From NCBI GenBank assembly GCA_040880585.1, contig JBBDID010000004.1, positions 62,001 through 126,000 on the forward strand: a stretch of DNA of 64,000 bases. The letters are read 5' to 3'. This stretch comes from Paracrocinitomix sp040880585 (GTDB lineage Bacteria; Bacteroidota; Bacteroidia; Flavobacteriales_D; Crocinitomicaceae). Positions 17,731 to 26,216 of the stretch are shown one piece after another (the first letter of the stretch is position 1; the number at the start of each line of letters is the position of its first letter). The notes below the pieces were generated by a model that saw only the letters and a program-made list of their open reading frames with translations, searched no databases and was not told the DNA's origin. The position numbers were made by a program, and so were the translations under genes.

Positions 17731-18546
17731 ATGAAAGCAACTAACTACTTTGGATTTGTGTTATTTATCACGGGAACAATAAGCTTTTCCTTTCCGGCTT
17801 TATCTCACCTTTCAATAGAAGGTCACTATCAGGGGAAAAACCTATACGTTCAAAGTCCCGAAAGTGAAGATGGTTTTGGATTTTGTGTCAATAAAGTGAC
17901 CGTAAATGGTGAACCATCTACGGACAGCCCACAAGCAAGCGCTTTTCAAATTGACATGAGCGAATTTAATATTCAGTTGGGTGAAAAGGTGATTATTGTA
18001 GTGGAGCATGAAGAAGGTTGCAAACCAAAATTACTAAATCCGGAGGTGCTTTTGCCAAAAAGCACATTTGTTTTAGAAGATATTTCATGCAGTCCGGATG
18101 GAACGTTGAGTTGGGAAACCACCAATGAATCAGGTGCTTTAGATTATAAAATTGAACAATATAAGTGGAATAAGTGGGTAGTTGTAGGGGAAACCAATGG
18201 AATCGGAAACGAAAAGCCCAACGAGTATATGTTTAATATCTCCCCACATTCGGGTGAAAATATGGTGCGGGTCACACAAATTGACAATACAGGAAAAAAA
18301 CGAGTTTCCGAATCTGTCACTTTTATTTGTACTACAGTTCCTGAACCTAAAATTCAAGTAAAAGAGGGTGAAGTAATTGAGTTTGTCGCAGACGGAAAAC
18401 CGATAGCTTCTAAATATGAAGTTTTTGACGCTTATGGTAATATCGTAAAAAAAGGCATGAACTCGGTCATAAACTGCTCTAACCTGAAAGATGGCATCTA
18501 CCACGTTAACTACGATAACAAACACGAAAAATTTATAAAGCGGTAA
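17731..18546 (+). CDS. Secreted beta-rich protein, Bacteroidota-specific
   Basis: A signal peptide (residues 1-25, cut near FPALS) is followed by LSIEGHYQGKNLYVQSPES and GFGFCVNKVTVNGE, a conserved opening in many Flavobacteriales secreted proteins of unknown role. Cys residues in CKPKLLNPE, SCSPDG and FICTT may form disulfides. The middle (~residues 105-200) looks like an Ig/fibronectin-like domain (GTLSWETTNESGALDYKIEQY). The C-terminus (YEVFDAYGNIVKKG ending in KFIKR) resembles a type A T9SS sorting tail but is short, so secretion through T9SS is a guess. It has its own promoter and stands alone. Confidence 0.8.
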   Translation: MKATNYFGFVLFITGTISFSFPALSHLSIEGHYQGKNLYVQSPESEDGFGFCVNKVTVNGEPSTDSPQASAFQIDMSEFNIQLGEKVIIVVEHEEGCKPKLLNPEVLLPKSTFVLEDISCSPDGTLSWETTNESGALDYKIEQYKWNKWVVVGETNGIGNEKPNEYMFNISPHSGENMVRVTQIDNTGKKRVSESVTFICTTVPEPKIQVKEGEVIEFVADGKPIASKYEVFDAYGNIVKKGMNSVINCSNLKDGIYHVNYDNKHEKFIKR

Positions 18547-18779
18547 GCTTTGCAAGGGTGTTTTCTGTACGTTAAAGCTTTCCCTCTACTTTGTTTTGGT
18601 AGTAAAATGGTTAGATTATAACATTCTTAACTACCCTTTTTCTTTTCCCAACTTATTCTGACAGAAATAAAAATTATTCTTGGAACCCAAGACATACAGA
18701 AAGAATACCGTTCATCCATTTTTTCTATAATTATCGCACACAAATTAATAAATTGCAGTTCTCAGAAAAATAAACCTCA

Positions 18780-21638
18780 ATGATCATGAAATTTTTTTAT
18801 GTAATCATTACGCTTCTTTGTCTTTCAATAACCAACTTTAGCTACGGACAAAAGACACATTTTGATAACAAACCCTACATTGAAGGAGAAATGCTGGTAC
18901 AAGTCAGGGCAGATGCAAATGTCCGGGATCTGATAGGTCGTGCACCTGAATCTTACGAAATGAAACTGGGAGAATATATCTCTCCACCTATGCGGATATG
19001 GATGATTCACTTCAATCCTAATCAGGTGGCTCACTATCAAATACAAAATTGGTTATATGAACAAAAAGAAGTTTCAGTAGCCGATTATAATTATAAAATT
19101 GAGATGCGTTCTACTATCCCCAATGATGTTGATTTTACAGATCAATGGCATCATAATAATACCGGACAAACCGGTGGAACAGTAGACGCAGATATTGACT
19201 CAGATTTGGCTTGGGATATTACAACCGGTGGAACAACAGCAACCAATGACGATATAGTTGTATGTATTATTGAGTCTGGAAATTTAGATCATATTGATCT
19301 GGATCCAAATCGCTGGTTCAATGCTAATGAAATTGATGGCAACGGCGTTGACGACGACGGCAATGGTTATGTAGATGATTATCACGGCTGGAACCCTGTG
19401 AGCAACAATGATGATTACGGTACGGGTGGACATGGGACAAATTGTTTAGGAATGATAGGAGCCAAAGGAAATAACAGCAGCTTAGTTGCAGGAGCCAATT
19501 GGGACGTAAAATTGATGGTAGTAGGAGATTACAATATAAGCTCGCAGGCAGAAGTTATAGAAGCTTATACGTATCCTTTGGATATGAGAAAGCTTTGGAA
19601 CCAATCAGGGGGTACAAACGGCGCTTTTGTTGTTGCTACGAGCTCATCCTGGGGGATTGATGGGGCAGATCCGGCAAATTATCCATTGTGGTGTGCTTTT
19701 TATGATACTCTGGGTTACCATGGTATTCTCAATGTTGGCGCTACTACCAATGATAATTTTGATGTAGACACAGGCGGGGACATGCCCACCGGATGCGCAA
19801 GCCCGTATATGATTGGAGTTGGAAGAACAGATCATAATGATAATACAGCAGGAGGATATGGAGACCAGACAATTGAGTTTGGTGCGCCCGGCATCAATGT
19901 GTTAACAACAGCAAATACAAATACGACTAATGTAGTGACCGGAACTTCATTTTCTTGTCCGTTAACAGCAGGTGTAATCGGCTTAGCCTATTCTATTCCC
20001 TGTGCCGATTTTATGACAGTAGTTACATACGACCCCAAACAAGGAGCTGACCTTGTTTTACAAGCATTGTTAGACGGTACAGATCCGAAAACACAGTTGG
20101 CTACTAAATTTGTTACCGGTGGACGACTAAATTCAAGAAATACACTGGATGAATTAATGAACGTCGCCTGCACGGGATCACTTTGCTTATCTCCATCTTC
20201 TATAAGTGTCGGAAGTATTACAGATACGACTGCTGATATAAACTTCACTCCTTATGCTTCGGCAGATGAGTCTGTTGTATATTGGCGTGAGGTAGGCGCC
20301 CCTTCATGGACGATAATTAGTAATGCCTCATCACCTGTCAATTTAACTAACCTCTTGAGTTGTACGGACTATGAATACTATACTGAATCAGTTTGTGGAA
20401 CAGACAGCAGTTCAGCTTCTTCAATTACTACTTTTACCACAACAGGTTGTGGGTTTTGTATTGAAGGTGGGTACTGTGCTTCTGCTGCAACGGACGGTGG
20501 AGACGAATGGATTGCATCTTTTGAAATAGATAGTTATACCAACGCATCCGGTAATGATAACGGATATGGTGACTTTACCGCTTCAAGCAATATTTCGCTG
20601 AACTTGGGCCAAACCTATAATTTCACATTAACTCCTGACTGGGGAGGAACTCAATATGATGAATATACACGAATATGGGTGGATATTGATCAAGACGGAA
20701 CATTTGATGCGGGAGAACTATTATTTGATCAGGGAGTTGCAAATCAGAATGTGGTGAACGGTTCAATAACAATTCCGATTTCAGCTACTGTAGGAGGTAC
20801 TAGAATGAGAGTGCAAATGGCTTATTTGGGACCAGGTCAAAATACGTTACCTAATGTTTGTGGTAATTTTACCTATGGAGAAGTGGAAGATTATTGCCTG
20901 GACATTATCGATCCAAATGTTTGTAATTATACCGTTTCAGAAACCATAACGCACCTAAACTGTAATGGTGGAAGTGATGGGTCTATAACATTGGGTAATG
21001 TAACAGGAGGAACGTCCCCTTATACTTACATCTGGACACCGGGAGGAGCTACAAGCAGCGACATTAATGGCTTGACAGCGGGCAACTATTCGGTAGAAAT
21101 TACTGACTTTAATAGTTGTAGTTCAACTTTTAACTTTACAGTAACGGAGCCTGCAGCTTTGTCTGCAACAGCCATTGTTAGTAATATACTTACAGGTAAT
21201 GACGGGTCAATTGATTTAACGGGTAGTGGAGGAACACCCAATTATACATACAGTTGGAATACCGGAGAAACCACAGAAGATTTAATGAATATTGATTCGG
21301 CCGGGACATATACCTGTACCATTACAGACGCTAACGGATGTACTTTTCAGATCACTGAAACGGTAGATTCAGAGTTGGGTGTTGGAGAGAACAAACTGGT
21401 CAATATCAATATTTATCCTAACCCTTCACATGGATTGGTGAGTATCCAATTTGATCGACCGATTACTGTTGATGTCAGTATATATAACACGATAGGACAA
21501 CGGTTGTTTACACAAACAAATAATGGACAACAAATTTTTGAATTAGACGCAAGTGATCTGGCCACAGGAGTTTACATTGTGAACATCAGAACAAATGAAG
21601 GGCTTGATATTAACCGAAGAATTACCTTTAAAAAATAA
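18780..21638 (+). CDS. S8 subtilase-like protein with FnIII, GEVED, SprB repeats and T9SS sorting domain; catalytic Asp replaced by Glu
   Basis: A signal peptide (to ~residue 23) and a propeptide-like part precede a subtilisin domain at residues ~125-460. The His motif is GGHGTN (His218), the Ser motif is GTSFSCP (Ser390), and a TTNDN segment gives the probable oxyanion Asn324. The position of the catalytic Asp is Glu165 in IIESG, where active subtilases have IDTG/IDSG. Residues ~460-555 resemble a fibronectin III domain. Residues ~556-708 form a GEVED domain ending in YGEVEDYC. Residues ~712-865 hold two SprB-type repeats (NGGSDGSITL; TGNDGSIDLTG), and the last ~75 residues are a type A T9SS sorting domain (NIYPNPSHG, YIVNIRTNEG). 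Activity is doubtful. The start is ATG at 18780; a second ATG at 18786 is equally possible. Confidence 0.9.
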   Translation: MIMKFFYVIITLLCLSITNFSYGQKTHFDNKPYIEGEMLVQVRADANVRDLIGRAPESYEMKLGEYISPPMRIWMIHFNPNQVAHYQIQNWLYEQKEVSVADYNYKIEMRSTIPNDVDFTDQWHHNNTGQTGGTVDADIDSDLAWDITTGGTTATNDDIVVCIIESGNLDHIDLDPNRWFNANEIDGNGVDDDGNGYVDDYHGWNPVSNNDDYGTGGHGTNCLGMIGAKGNNSSLVAGANWDVKLMVVGDYNISSQAEVIEAYTYPLDMRKLWNQSGGTNGAFVVATSSSWGIDGADPANYPLWCAFYDTLGYHGILNVGATTNDNFDVDTGGDMPTGCASPYMIGVGRTDHNDNTAGGYGDQTIEFGAPGINVLTTANTNTTNVVTGTSFSCPLTAGVIGLAYSIPCADFMTVVTYDPKQGADLVLQALLDGTDPKTQLATKFVTGGRLNSRNTLDELMNVACTGSLCLSPSSISVGSITDTTADINFTPYASADESVVYWREVGAPSWTIISNASSPVNLTNLLSCTDYEYYTESVCGTDSSSASSITTFTTTGCGFCIEGGYCASAATDGGDEWIASFEIDSYTNASGNDNGYGDFTASSNISLNLGQTYNFTLTPDWGGTQYDEYTRIWVDIDQDGTFDAGELLFDQGVANQNVVNGSITIPISATVGGTRMRVQMAYLGPGQNTLPNVCGNFTYGEVEDYCLDIIDPNVCNYTVSETITHLNCNGGSDGSITLGNVTGGTSPYTYIWTPGGATSSDINGLTAGNYSVEITDFNSCSSTFNFTVTEPAALSATAIVSNILTGNDGSIDLTGSGGTPNYTYSWNTGETTEDLMNIDSAGTYTCTITDANGCTFQITETVDSELGVGENKLVNINIYPNPSHGLVSIQFDRPITVDVSIYNTIGQRLFTQTNNGQQIFELDASDLATGVYIVNIRTNEGLDINRRITFKK

Positions 21639-21655
21639 TTTCTGATTGATTTTTT

Positions 21656-21712
21656 AAAGGGCTGTTTCGAAATAGACCGTTTTCATCCACTTTGAGACAG
21701 CCCCTTTTTTTA
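21656..21712 (+). terminator. Rho-independent terminator after the subtilase gene
   Basis: The stem GGGCTGTTTC / GAGACAGCCC (one G-T wobble) closes a ~25-nt loop and is followed by a run of seven T. It may also act weakly for the convergent gene ending at 21755. Confidence 0.8.
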
Positions 21713-21754
21713 TTATCCCCGAACTTAACAACTTTCCGTTCAGGGACAGAAACC

Positions 21755-23215
21755 CTACATCACTTTAGCCGCCTGAATTTGAATGGGGCGACCTTGCTTG
21801 TATTTTAACTTTTTATCCTGGCAGGCAATTTCACCATTGACAAATACATGCGAAATGCCGTTTGAAAACTGGTTGGGGTTAGCCATGGTTGCAGCTCCGT
21901 TAATCTTGTCTTTATCAAAAATCACAATATCAGCCCAATATCCGTCTTGTAATTTACCGCGCTTCATTAATGCCGGGCGTAAAAGTTTTGTCGGAAGCTC
22001 TGTTAATTTGTACAAAACCTGCTCCAGTGGCATACCTATATCTTGTAAATGACGGACGGCTGTTGCAAAACAACCTGCACCCCGCGGATGGTTATTGGCT
22101 TTGCTTGCCCGCTCTATCCCCCCGTCAGATCCGATTAAACAAAAATCTTCTTTTACTGCTAAATCAACGGTTTTTGACAAAGGCATGGTTCCTTCCGGTA
22201 CAGCCACCAACACCCCGGCGCGCTGTCGCAGTTCATTAAACCGTGCTTCGGTCAACTTTTCACCGGTTCCAACAACGGTCAGGTCTGAATAGTCAAGTTG
22301 GTAACGCTCCATCCAACCATCTCCAAAGCGTTTTGAGTGTAAATAAGTTGCCCAGTACGAGTACGGATATACACAGGTGGTGATTTTTAACCCTTCTGCT
22401 CTGGCTAATCGAATCAAATTGAGGGCTTTTTCCATTTGAAAAGTGCCGCCGGTTGAGTTGAGGTGATCAATGTGAACCGCAGCACCCGTATCCCGTGCAA
22501 TTTTTATGGCTTCCAATACTCCTCTTAATTCCCTTTTTGCTGATGAATAACGCAAATGCAAAAACAAGGGACGTTGGTAGGTATATGCCAGTTTTCCATA
22601 CTCTAGCAACTCCGAATAGGGGGTAGGCTGGTACTCAATACTGTGCGAGATGGCTAGTGCACCATAGGCTAAATTTTTCTCAATCGTCTTTAAGCGTGCC
22701 TGTATGGATTTGTTGATGCGTCGAATGTTCATCACCTTGGTAGAAACTCCGTAATTGACATAATGATCAACTTTTGAAAAGGCGCGGTAATAAGTGGCTG
22801 CCTTGTGATGCCCGCCATGAAGTTGAAGTGCCGTTGTTACGCCATCTGTCACTTTATAAGATTCAAATACATTGTAGGTTGCTTCGGGATGGGATGAGTT
22901 GTCAGCCAATATGTCAATAAATCCGGGAGACACAATTTTTCCCTTGGCATCTATGCTTTGTTTTCCCTTTAAAGCGGTATCACTTATTTTTAGTTTTCCC
23001 GCTGAAGTAATCCCAATAAATAAGGATTGTAACTGCTGTTCATGATATACCTCTCCATTCTCTATCACATAGTCGTAAAGAATCTCCGCATGCTTTTTAC
23101 CTTGTAAAAAAGGAACATCTGAATCAAGAATTTGCGCAATAGACTTTACAGATACTGCAGTTCCTACAGTAAGCAGTGCTGATTTTTTTATGAAATTCCG
23201 TCTTGAATCTGACAT
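21755..23215 (-). CDS. Tat-exported amidohydrolase of the N-acyl-D-amino-acid deacylase family
   Basis: The N-terminus carries a twin-arginine signal (SRRNFIKKSALLTVG), so folded export is likely. The amidohydrolase body has GKIVSPGFIDI after a beta-sandwich start, then LHLRYSSAKRE, VHIDHLNSTGG, IGSDGGIERASK and a C-terminal LQDGYWADIVIFDKDKI. These match the D-aminoacylase/dihydroorotase-like family (FLHLR, HIDHLN and SDG as metal or substrate sites). The usual HxH metal motif after GFID is absent: the sequence reads LxD (LADNS). Enzymes of the family remove acyl groups from N-acyl-D-amino acids, but substrate and activity are uncertain here. It is convergent with the subtilase gene. A TATTTTTG -7-like box at 23230-23237 may drive it. 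Confidence 0.85.
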   Translation of the reverse strand: MSDSRRNFIKKSALLTVGTAVSVKSIAQILDSDVPFLQGKKHAEILYDYVIENGEVYHEQQLQSLFIGITSAGKLKISDTALKGKQSIDAKGKIVSPGFIDILADNSSHPEATYNVFESYKVTDGVTTALQLHGGHHKAATYYRAFSKVDHYVNYGVSTKVMNIRRINKSIQARLKTIEKNLAYGALAISHSIEYQPTPYSELLEYGKLAYTYQRPLFLHLRYSSAKRELRGVLEAIKIARDTGAAVHIDHLNSTGGTFQMEKALNLIRLARAEGLKITTCVYPYSYWATYLHSKRFGDGWMERYQLDYSDLTVVGTGEKLTEARFNELRQRAGVLVAVPEGTMPLSKTVDLAVKEDFCLIGSDGGIERASKANNHPRGAGCFATAVRHLQDIGMPLEQVLYKLTELPTKLLRPALMKRGKLQDGYWADIVIFDKDKINGAATMANPNQFSNGISHVFVNGEIACQDKKLKYKQGRPIQIQAAKVM

Positions 23216-23302
23216 TGGCTCAATACGACCAAAAATACGATTGAAAAGTGAATGTAATTACCTCTTTTCACAAAATCTGTACACAATGAAACCTTGAAAT
23301 CT

Positions 23303-23542
23303 CTACTTCAAAATGTGATCGATTTTCTGGGCCATTTGATGGTCTTTTTCTGTGATTTTTCCCTGATCGTGGGTCATTAATTTAAATTTCACCTTCTTGT
23401 ATTCAAAAATTTCTACATCAGGATGGTGTTGCATTTCATCTGCCTTATCTGCTATTTTAGTAAGGGCTTCGGTGATTTCTTTGAAACCGTTCAATTCATA
23501 CGTCTTCGTTAAATAGCCATGCTCTTCTTTCCAATTCATCAT
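23303..23542 (-). CDS. phhB: 4a-hydroxytetrahydrobiopterin dehydratase (pterin carbinolamine dehydratase)
   Basis: This small cytosolic enzyme (78-79 residues) dehydrates the 4a-carbinolamine form of tetrahydropterin made by aromatic amino acid hydroxylases, so that the cofactor can be recycled. The family signature is clear: ALTKIADKADEMQHHPDVEI, then KVKFKLMTHDQGKITEKD. The two adjacent His residues (HHPD) and the later His are the known active-site residues. Two ATG codons stand in tandem at the start; I cannot choose between them. The gene is solitary, but the phhA gene 2.6 kb away is its functional partner. Confidence 0.94.
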   Translation of the reverse strand: MMNWKEEHGYLTKTYELNGFKEITEALTKIADKADEMQHHPDVEIFEYKKVKFKLMTHDQGKITEKDHQMAQKIDHILK

Positions 23543-23670
23543 TGTTTTTTATACAGGGTAATAAAATTTATTGAAATGACCATCTATTTTCAGGGCGAAT
23601 TTCTATATTGCGAAGAATTTTGAAAGAAAAATGAGGCAATAAAACAACCCTATTTTACTTTACAGGCAGG

Positions 23671-24567
23671 ATGAGTGAAACCATACTTGAAATAAAAAAC
23701 CTAACGAAGTGGTACAAGGATATACGTGCTATCCATGAAGTGAGTTTTTCTGTTCAGCGGGGAATGGTTTTTGGTATTTTGGGACCTAATGGATCAGGAA
23801 AAACAACGACACTGGGTATTCTTTTAGGGGTTTTAAATGCTACTTCAGGCTCTTTTTCCTGGTTTGGAAACGGAGAAAAAGATGAAAATCGCAAAAGAAT
23901 TGGTGCACTCTTAGAAACGCCAAATTTTTTCCCCTATTTATCCGCCACCGAAAACTTGAGAATTGTTGCAGCGATTAAAGAGATGGATGATCCTGAAAGT
24001 CGGATTGATGAGGTCTTGAAAAAGGTGAAGTTGTATACAAGGAAAGATTCAGATTTTAAAACCTATTCATTGGGCATGAAACAGCGTTTGGCAATTGCTT
24101 CAGCTTTGTTGAGCGATCCGGAGGTGCTGGTTTTGGATGAACCCACAAATGGTTTAGATCCGCAAGGAATTGCCGAAATCAGAAACCTAATAAACGATAT
24201 TTCAAAAAGTGGTAAAACCATTTTAATAGCTTCGCATCAGCTGGACGAAATAGAAAAAGTATGTACGGATGTGGTGATTCTCAAAAATGGGGATGTGATT
24301 CGGCAATCCGGAATAGAAAGTATTGTAGAAGGAGCCAAGCAGATGGTGATTGCTGCTGCCGATTCGAGCAAAATGATAAGTGTTCTGGATCAGTTAGAGG
24401 GAGCGCGTTTACTGGAAAATAATGACGGTTGGTGTACGATTGAGGTAACAGATGATCTCAGTCCTGAAGATGTTAACTGTTTCTTTTTTGATAAAGGACT
24501 TGTCCTTTCTGAGTTAAGAGTAACCAAAAAGACACTGGAAGCACAATTCCTTGAGATTACGAAATAA
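23671..24567 (+). CDS. ABC transporter ATP-binding protein
   Basis: This is a cytosolic ATPase subunit of an ABC-2 type exporter. Walker A is GPNGSGKTT (about residue 36), the signature motif is YSLGMKQR, Walker B is VLVLDEPTNGLDP, and the H-loop is ASHQLDE. The C-terminal ~70 residues have the regulatory-domain-like tail common in this class. The stop and the permease start overlap by one base (TAATG), so the two genes form an operon. The transported compound is unknown. Confidence 0.95.
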   Translation: MSETILEIKNLTKWYKDIRAIHEVSFSVQRGMVFGILGPNGSGKTTTLGILLGVLNATSGSFSWFGNGEKDENRKRIGALLETPNFFPYLSATENLRIVAAIKEMDDPESRIDEVLKKVKLYTRKDSDFKTYSLGMKQRLAIASALLSDPEVLVLDEPTNGLDPQGIAEIRNLINDISKSGKTILIASHQLDEIEKVCTDVVILKNGDVIRQSGIESIVEGAKQMVIAAADSSKMISVLDQLEGARLLENNDGWCTIEVTDDLSPEDVNCFFFDKGLVLSELRVTKKTLEAQFLEITK

Positions 24568-25349
24568 TGAAGAAACTGCTGAACATAGAATACATGAAGG
24601 TCAAAAATTACCGCACTTTTTGGGTGATTTTGATTATTTATGCAGCATTGGTTCCACTTACTTTTTGGGGGATCAGTGAGATTCCATTTCCGTTTTTACC
24701 TTCCAAATCCGAGATATTTGGCTTTCCGACGGTCTGGAATTACATCACCTGGACAGCAAGCTGGTGGAATGTATTGTTGGGTGTTTTGGTGGTTGTAATG
24801 GTTTGTAACGATATAGATTTTAAAACCCAACGGCAAAACATCATTGATGGCCTGAGCAGAAGTCAGGTGATTATGGGGAAGTTCTATATGCTTATCGTGA
24901 TGGCACTGGCAGTGACGTTGTATACTTTTTTAATCGGAACAATCATGGGCTTGATTTTTTCCAGCCCGTCAGAGATCTTCAGTGGGATTGAGTATATAGC
25001 CATTTACTTTGTACAGACGATCGGCTACTTTTCATTTGCTTTTTTCTTTGCGGTATTGGTTAAAAAGCCAGCCTTGTCTATTATTTTGTTTGTTGTGATT
25101 ATCATGCTAGACGGTTTGTTGGGAATTGGAATTCCGCCTACTGCACTTCAATTTGTTCCTACCATCACCATTTCAGACCTGACCCCTTTTCCTTTTTTCC
25201 AGGAAATTTTGGAGATGGGAAAAAAAGCAGATCCTAATTTTAAGGAACCCTTTATTTTATCGCAGTCACTTCGGTCACTATTAGCGATTATTTACATTTC
25301 AACCTTCGTTTTTGTCGGGTACTTATCATTAAAACGCAGGGATCTTTAA
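24567..25349 (+). CDS. ABC-2 type transporter permease
   Basis: This is a polytopic membrane protein with about six hydrophobic helices. It begins MKKLLNIEYMKVKNYRTFWVIL, a typical ABC-2 permease start, and includes VVVMVCNDIDFKTQRQNIIDGLSR in the cytosolic loop before the second helix. It is the membrane partner of the preceding ATPase, with which it overlaps by one base. ABC-2 pairs of this type export lipids, polysaccharides, drugs or act in gliding (GldF-like). This pair is not recognisably GldAFG. Confidence 0.92.
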   Translation: MKKLLNIEYMKVKNYRTFWVILIIYAALVPLTFWGISEIPFPFLPSKSEIFGFPTVWNYITWTASWWNVLLGVLVVVMVCNDIDFKTQRQNIIDGLSRSQVIMGKFYMLIVMALAVTLYTFLIGTIMGLIFSSPSEIFSGIEYIAIYFVQTIGYFSFAFFFAVLVKKPALSIILFVVIIMLDGLLGIGIPPTALQFVPTITISDLTPFPFFQEILEMGKKADPNFKEPFILSQSLRSLLAIIYISTFVFVGYLSLKRRDL

Positions 25350-25352
25350 AAC

Positions 25353-25382
25353 AAAAAAAGGCCGCCTTCTCAGACAGCCTTT
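25353..25382 (-). terminator. Rho-independent terminator after the 25402 lipoprotein gene
   Basis: On the minus strand AAAGGCTGTC pairs with GGCGGCCTTT (ten pairs, two G-T) around a six-base loop, followed by seven T. On the plus strand the wobbles become mismatches, so it serves the minus strand mainly, but it may also end the ABC operon. Confidence 0.75.
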
Positions 25383-25401
25383 GCATTTTATTGTCCAATT
25401 T

Positions 25402-25743
25402 TTACTTTAGCCGCGAGAAGGTGACCTTATCATCTCTCTCTTTTAACACTAGTTTGTCTTCAGTAAGTTCAATTACTTTATTTTCAATTTCACGATCTCC
25501 ACTCTTAATCGTAAGTGTTTTACCATCTTCACTGAGTTCCCATTCTTCTTCTCTGGTTTCTCCATCTCTTTCGGAAACCAGTTTACCATCAGCTTGAAAA
25601 TCTACTGTAAGTGTTTTTTCAGCATCTGTGAGTTCTTCACTGCTCACACTTTCAATTTTCCATTTTCCTTCGATACTTGGTTCAGATCCACACCCTACTA
25701 AAATCAGAGTGAATAGTGCCAATAATAATGTCATTTTTTTCAT
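25402..25743 (-). CDS. Small lipocalin-like lipoprotein
   Basis: This is a 113-residue lipoprotein. The signal peptide ends LILVGC (lipobox). The mature part EPSIEGKWKIESVSSEELTD and FQADGKLVSERDGE followed by EWELSEDGKTLTIK matches the lipocalin-like fold (GxW start, alternating beta strands) used by many small Bacteroidota lipoproteins. It is strongly charged. It is probably anchored in the outer membrane or inner leaflet. The ligand is unknown. Confidence 0.82.
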   Translation of the reverse strand: MKKMTLLLALFTLILVGCGSEPSIEGKWKIESVSSEELTDAEKTLTVDFQADGKLVSERDGETREEEWELSEDGKTLTIKSGDREIENKVIELTEDKLVLKERDDKVTFSRLK

Positions 25744-25835
25744 AATCGTTTTTTTTCTTTTAAATATAACAAATTAAATGTTTTTGTAGGGAAATTGGAT
25801 TGAAAGTTAATTGATCGTGAAACGACTTGATAGAT

Positions 25836-26216
25836 ATGCAACTTATTTTTGTTTACAATGCAAATTCGGGATTTTTAAACGGCGCCATGGATACGCTTCA
25901 CAAAATAATTAAACCCCAAACCTATCAATGCTCTCTTTGCCAACTCACCTATGGAAGCGTCAAAATGAAATCAAAATGGAAGGAGTTTTTGGAAAGTCTC
26001 CCAATGGATAAAGAATTTTACCACAAAGATGAGTTCCTTGAGAAATATCCCAACAAAAACATTGAATTGCCTGCTGTTTTAATAAGCGAGGATGAAAGTG
26101 ATCCCACAACATTACTTTCAGCGCATCAATTAGCGGACGCAGAAGACCTGAATCAATTAATTGAAATGCTACAAGAAAAACTGAGTCGCCACGACATCAA
26201 ATCTGCTGACAAATAA
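25836..26216 (+). CDS. Conserved hypothetical protein with a CSLC motif
   Basis: I place the start at the ATG at 25836 (MQLIFVYNANSGFLNGAMD); the longer frame begins with a TTG. The sequence has the features of a widespread family of unknown function: YNANSG near the start, LHKIIKPQTYQCSLCQLTYG with a CxxC pair, W..FL, and FYHKDEF. The CxxC pair suggests a metal site or redox pair, but nothing in the sequence proves this. Its last 20 bp overlap the 3' end of the convergent phhA gene. I do not assign a function. Confidence 0.75.
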   Translation: MQLIFVYNANSGFLNGAMDTLHKIIKPQTYQCSLCQLTYGSVKMKSKWKEFLESLPMDKEFYHKDEFLEKYPNKNIELPAVLISEDESDPTTLLSAHQLADAEDLNQLIEMLQEKLSRHDIKSADK

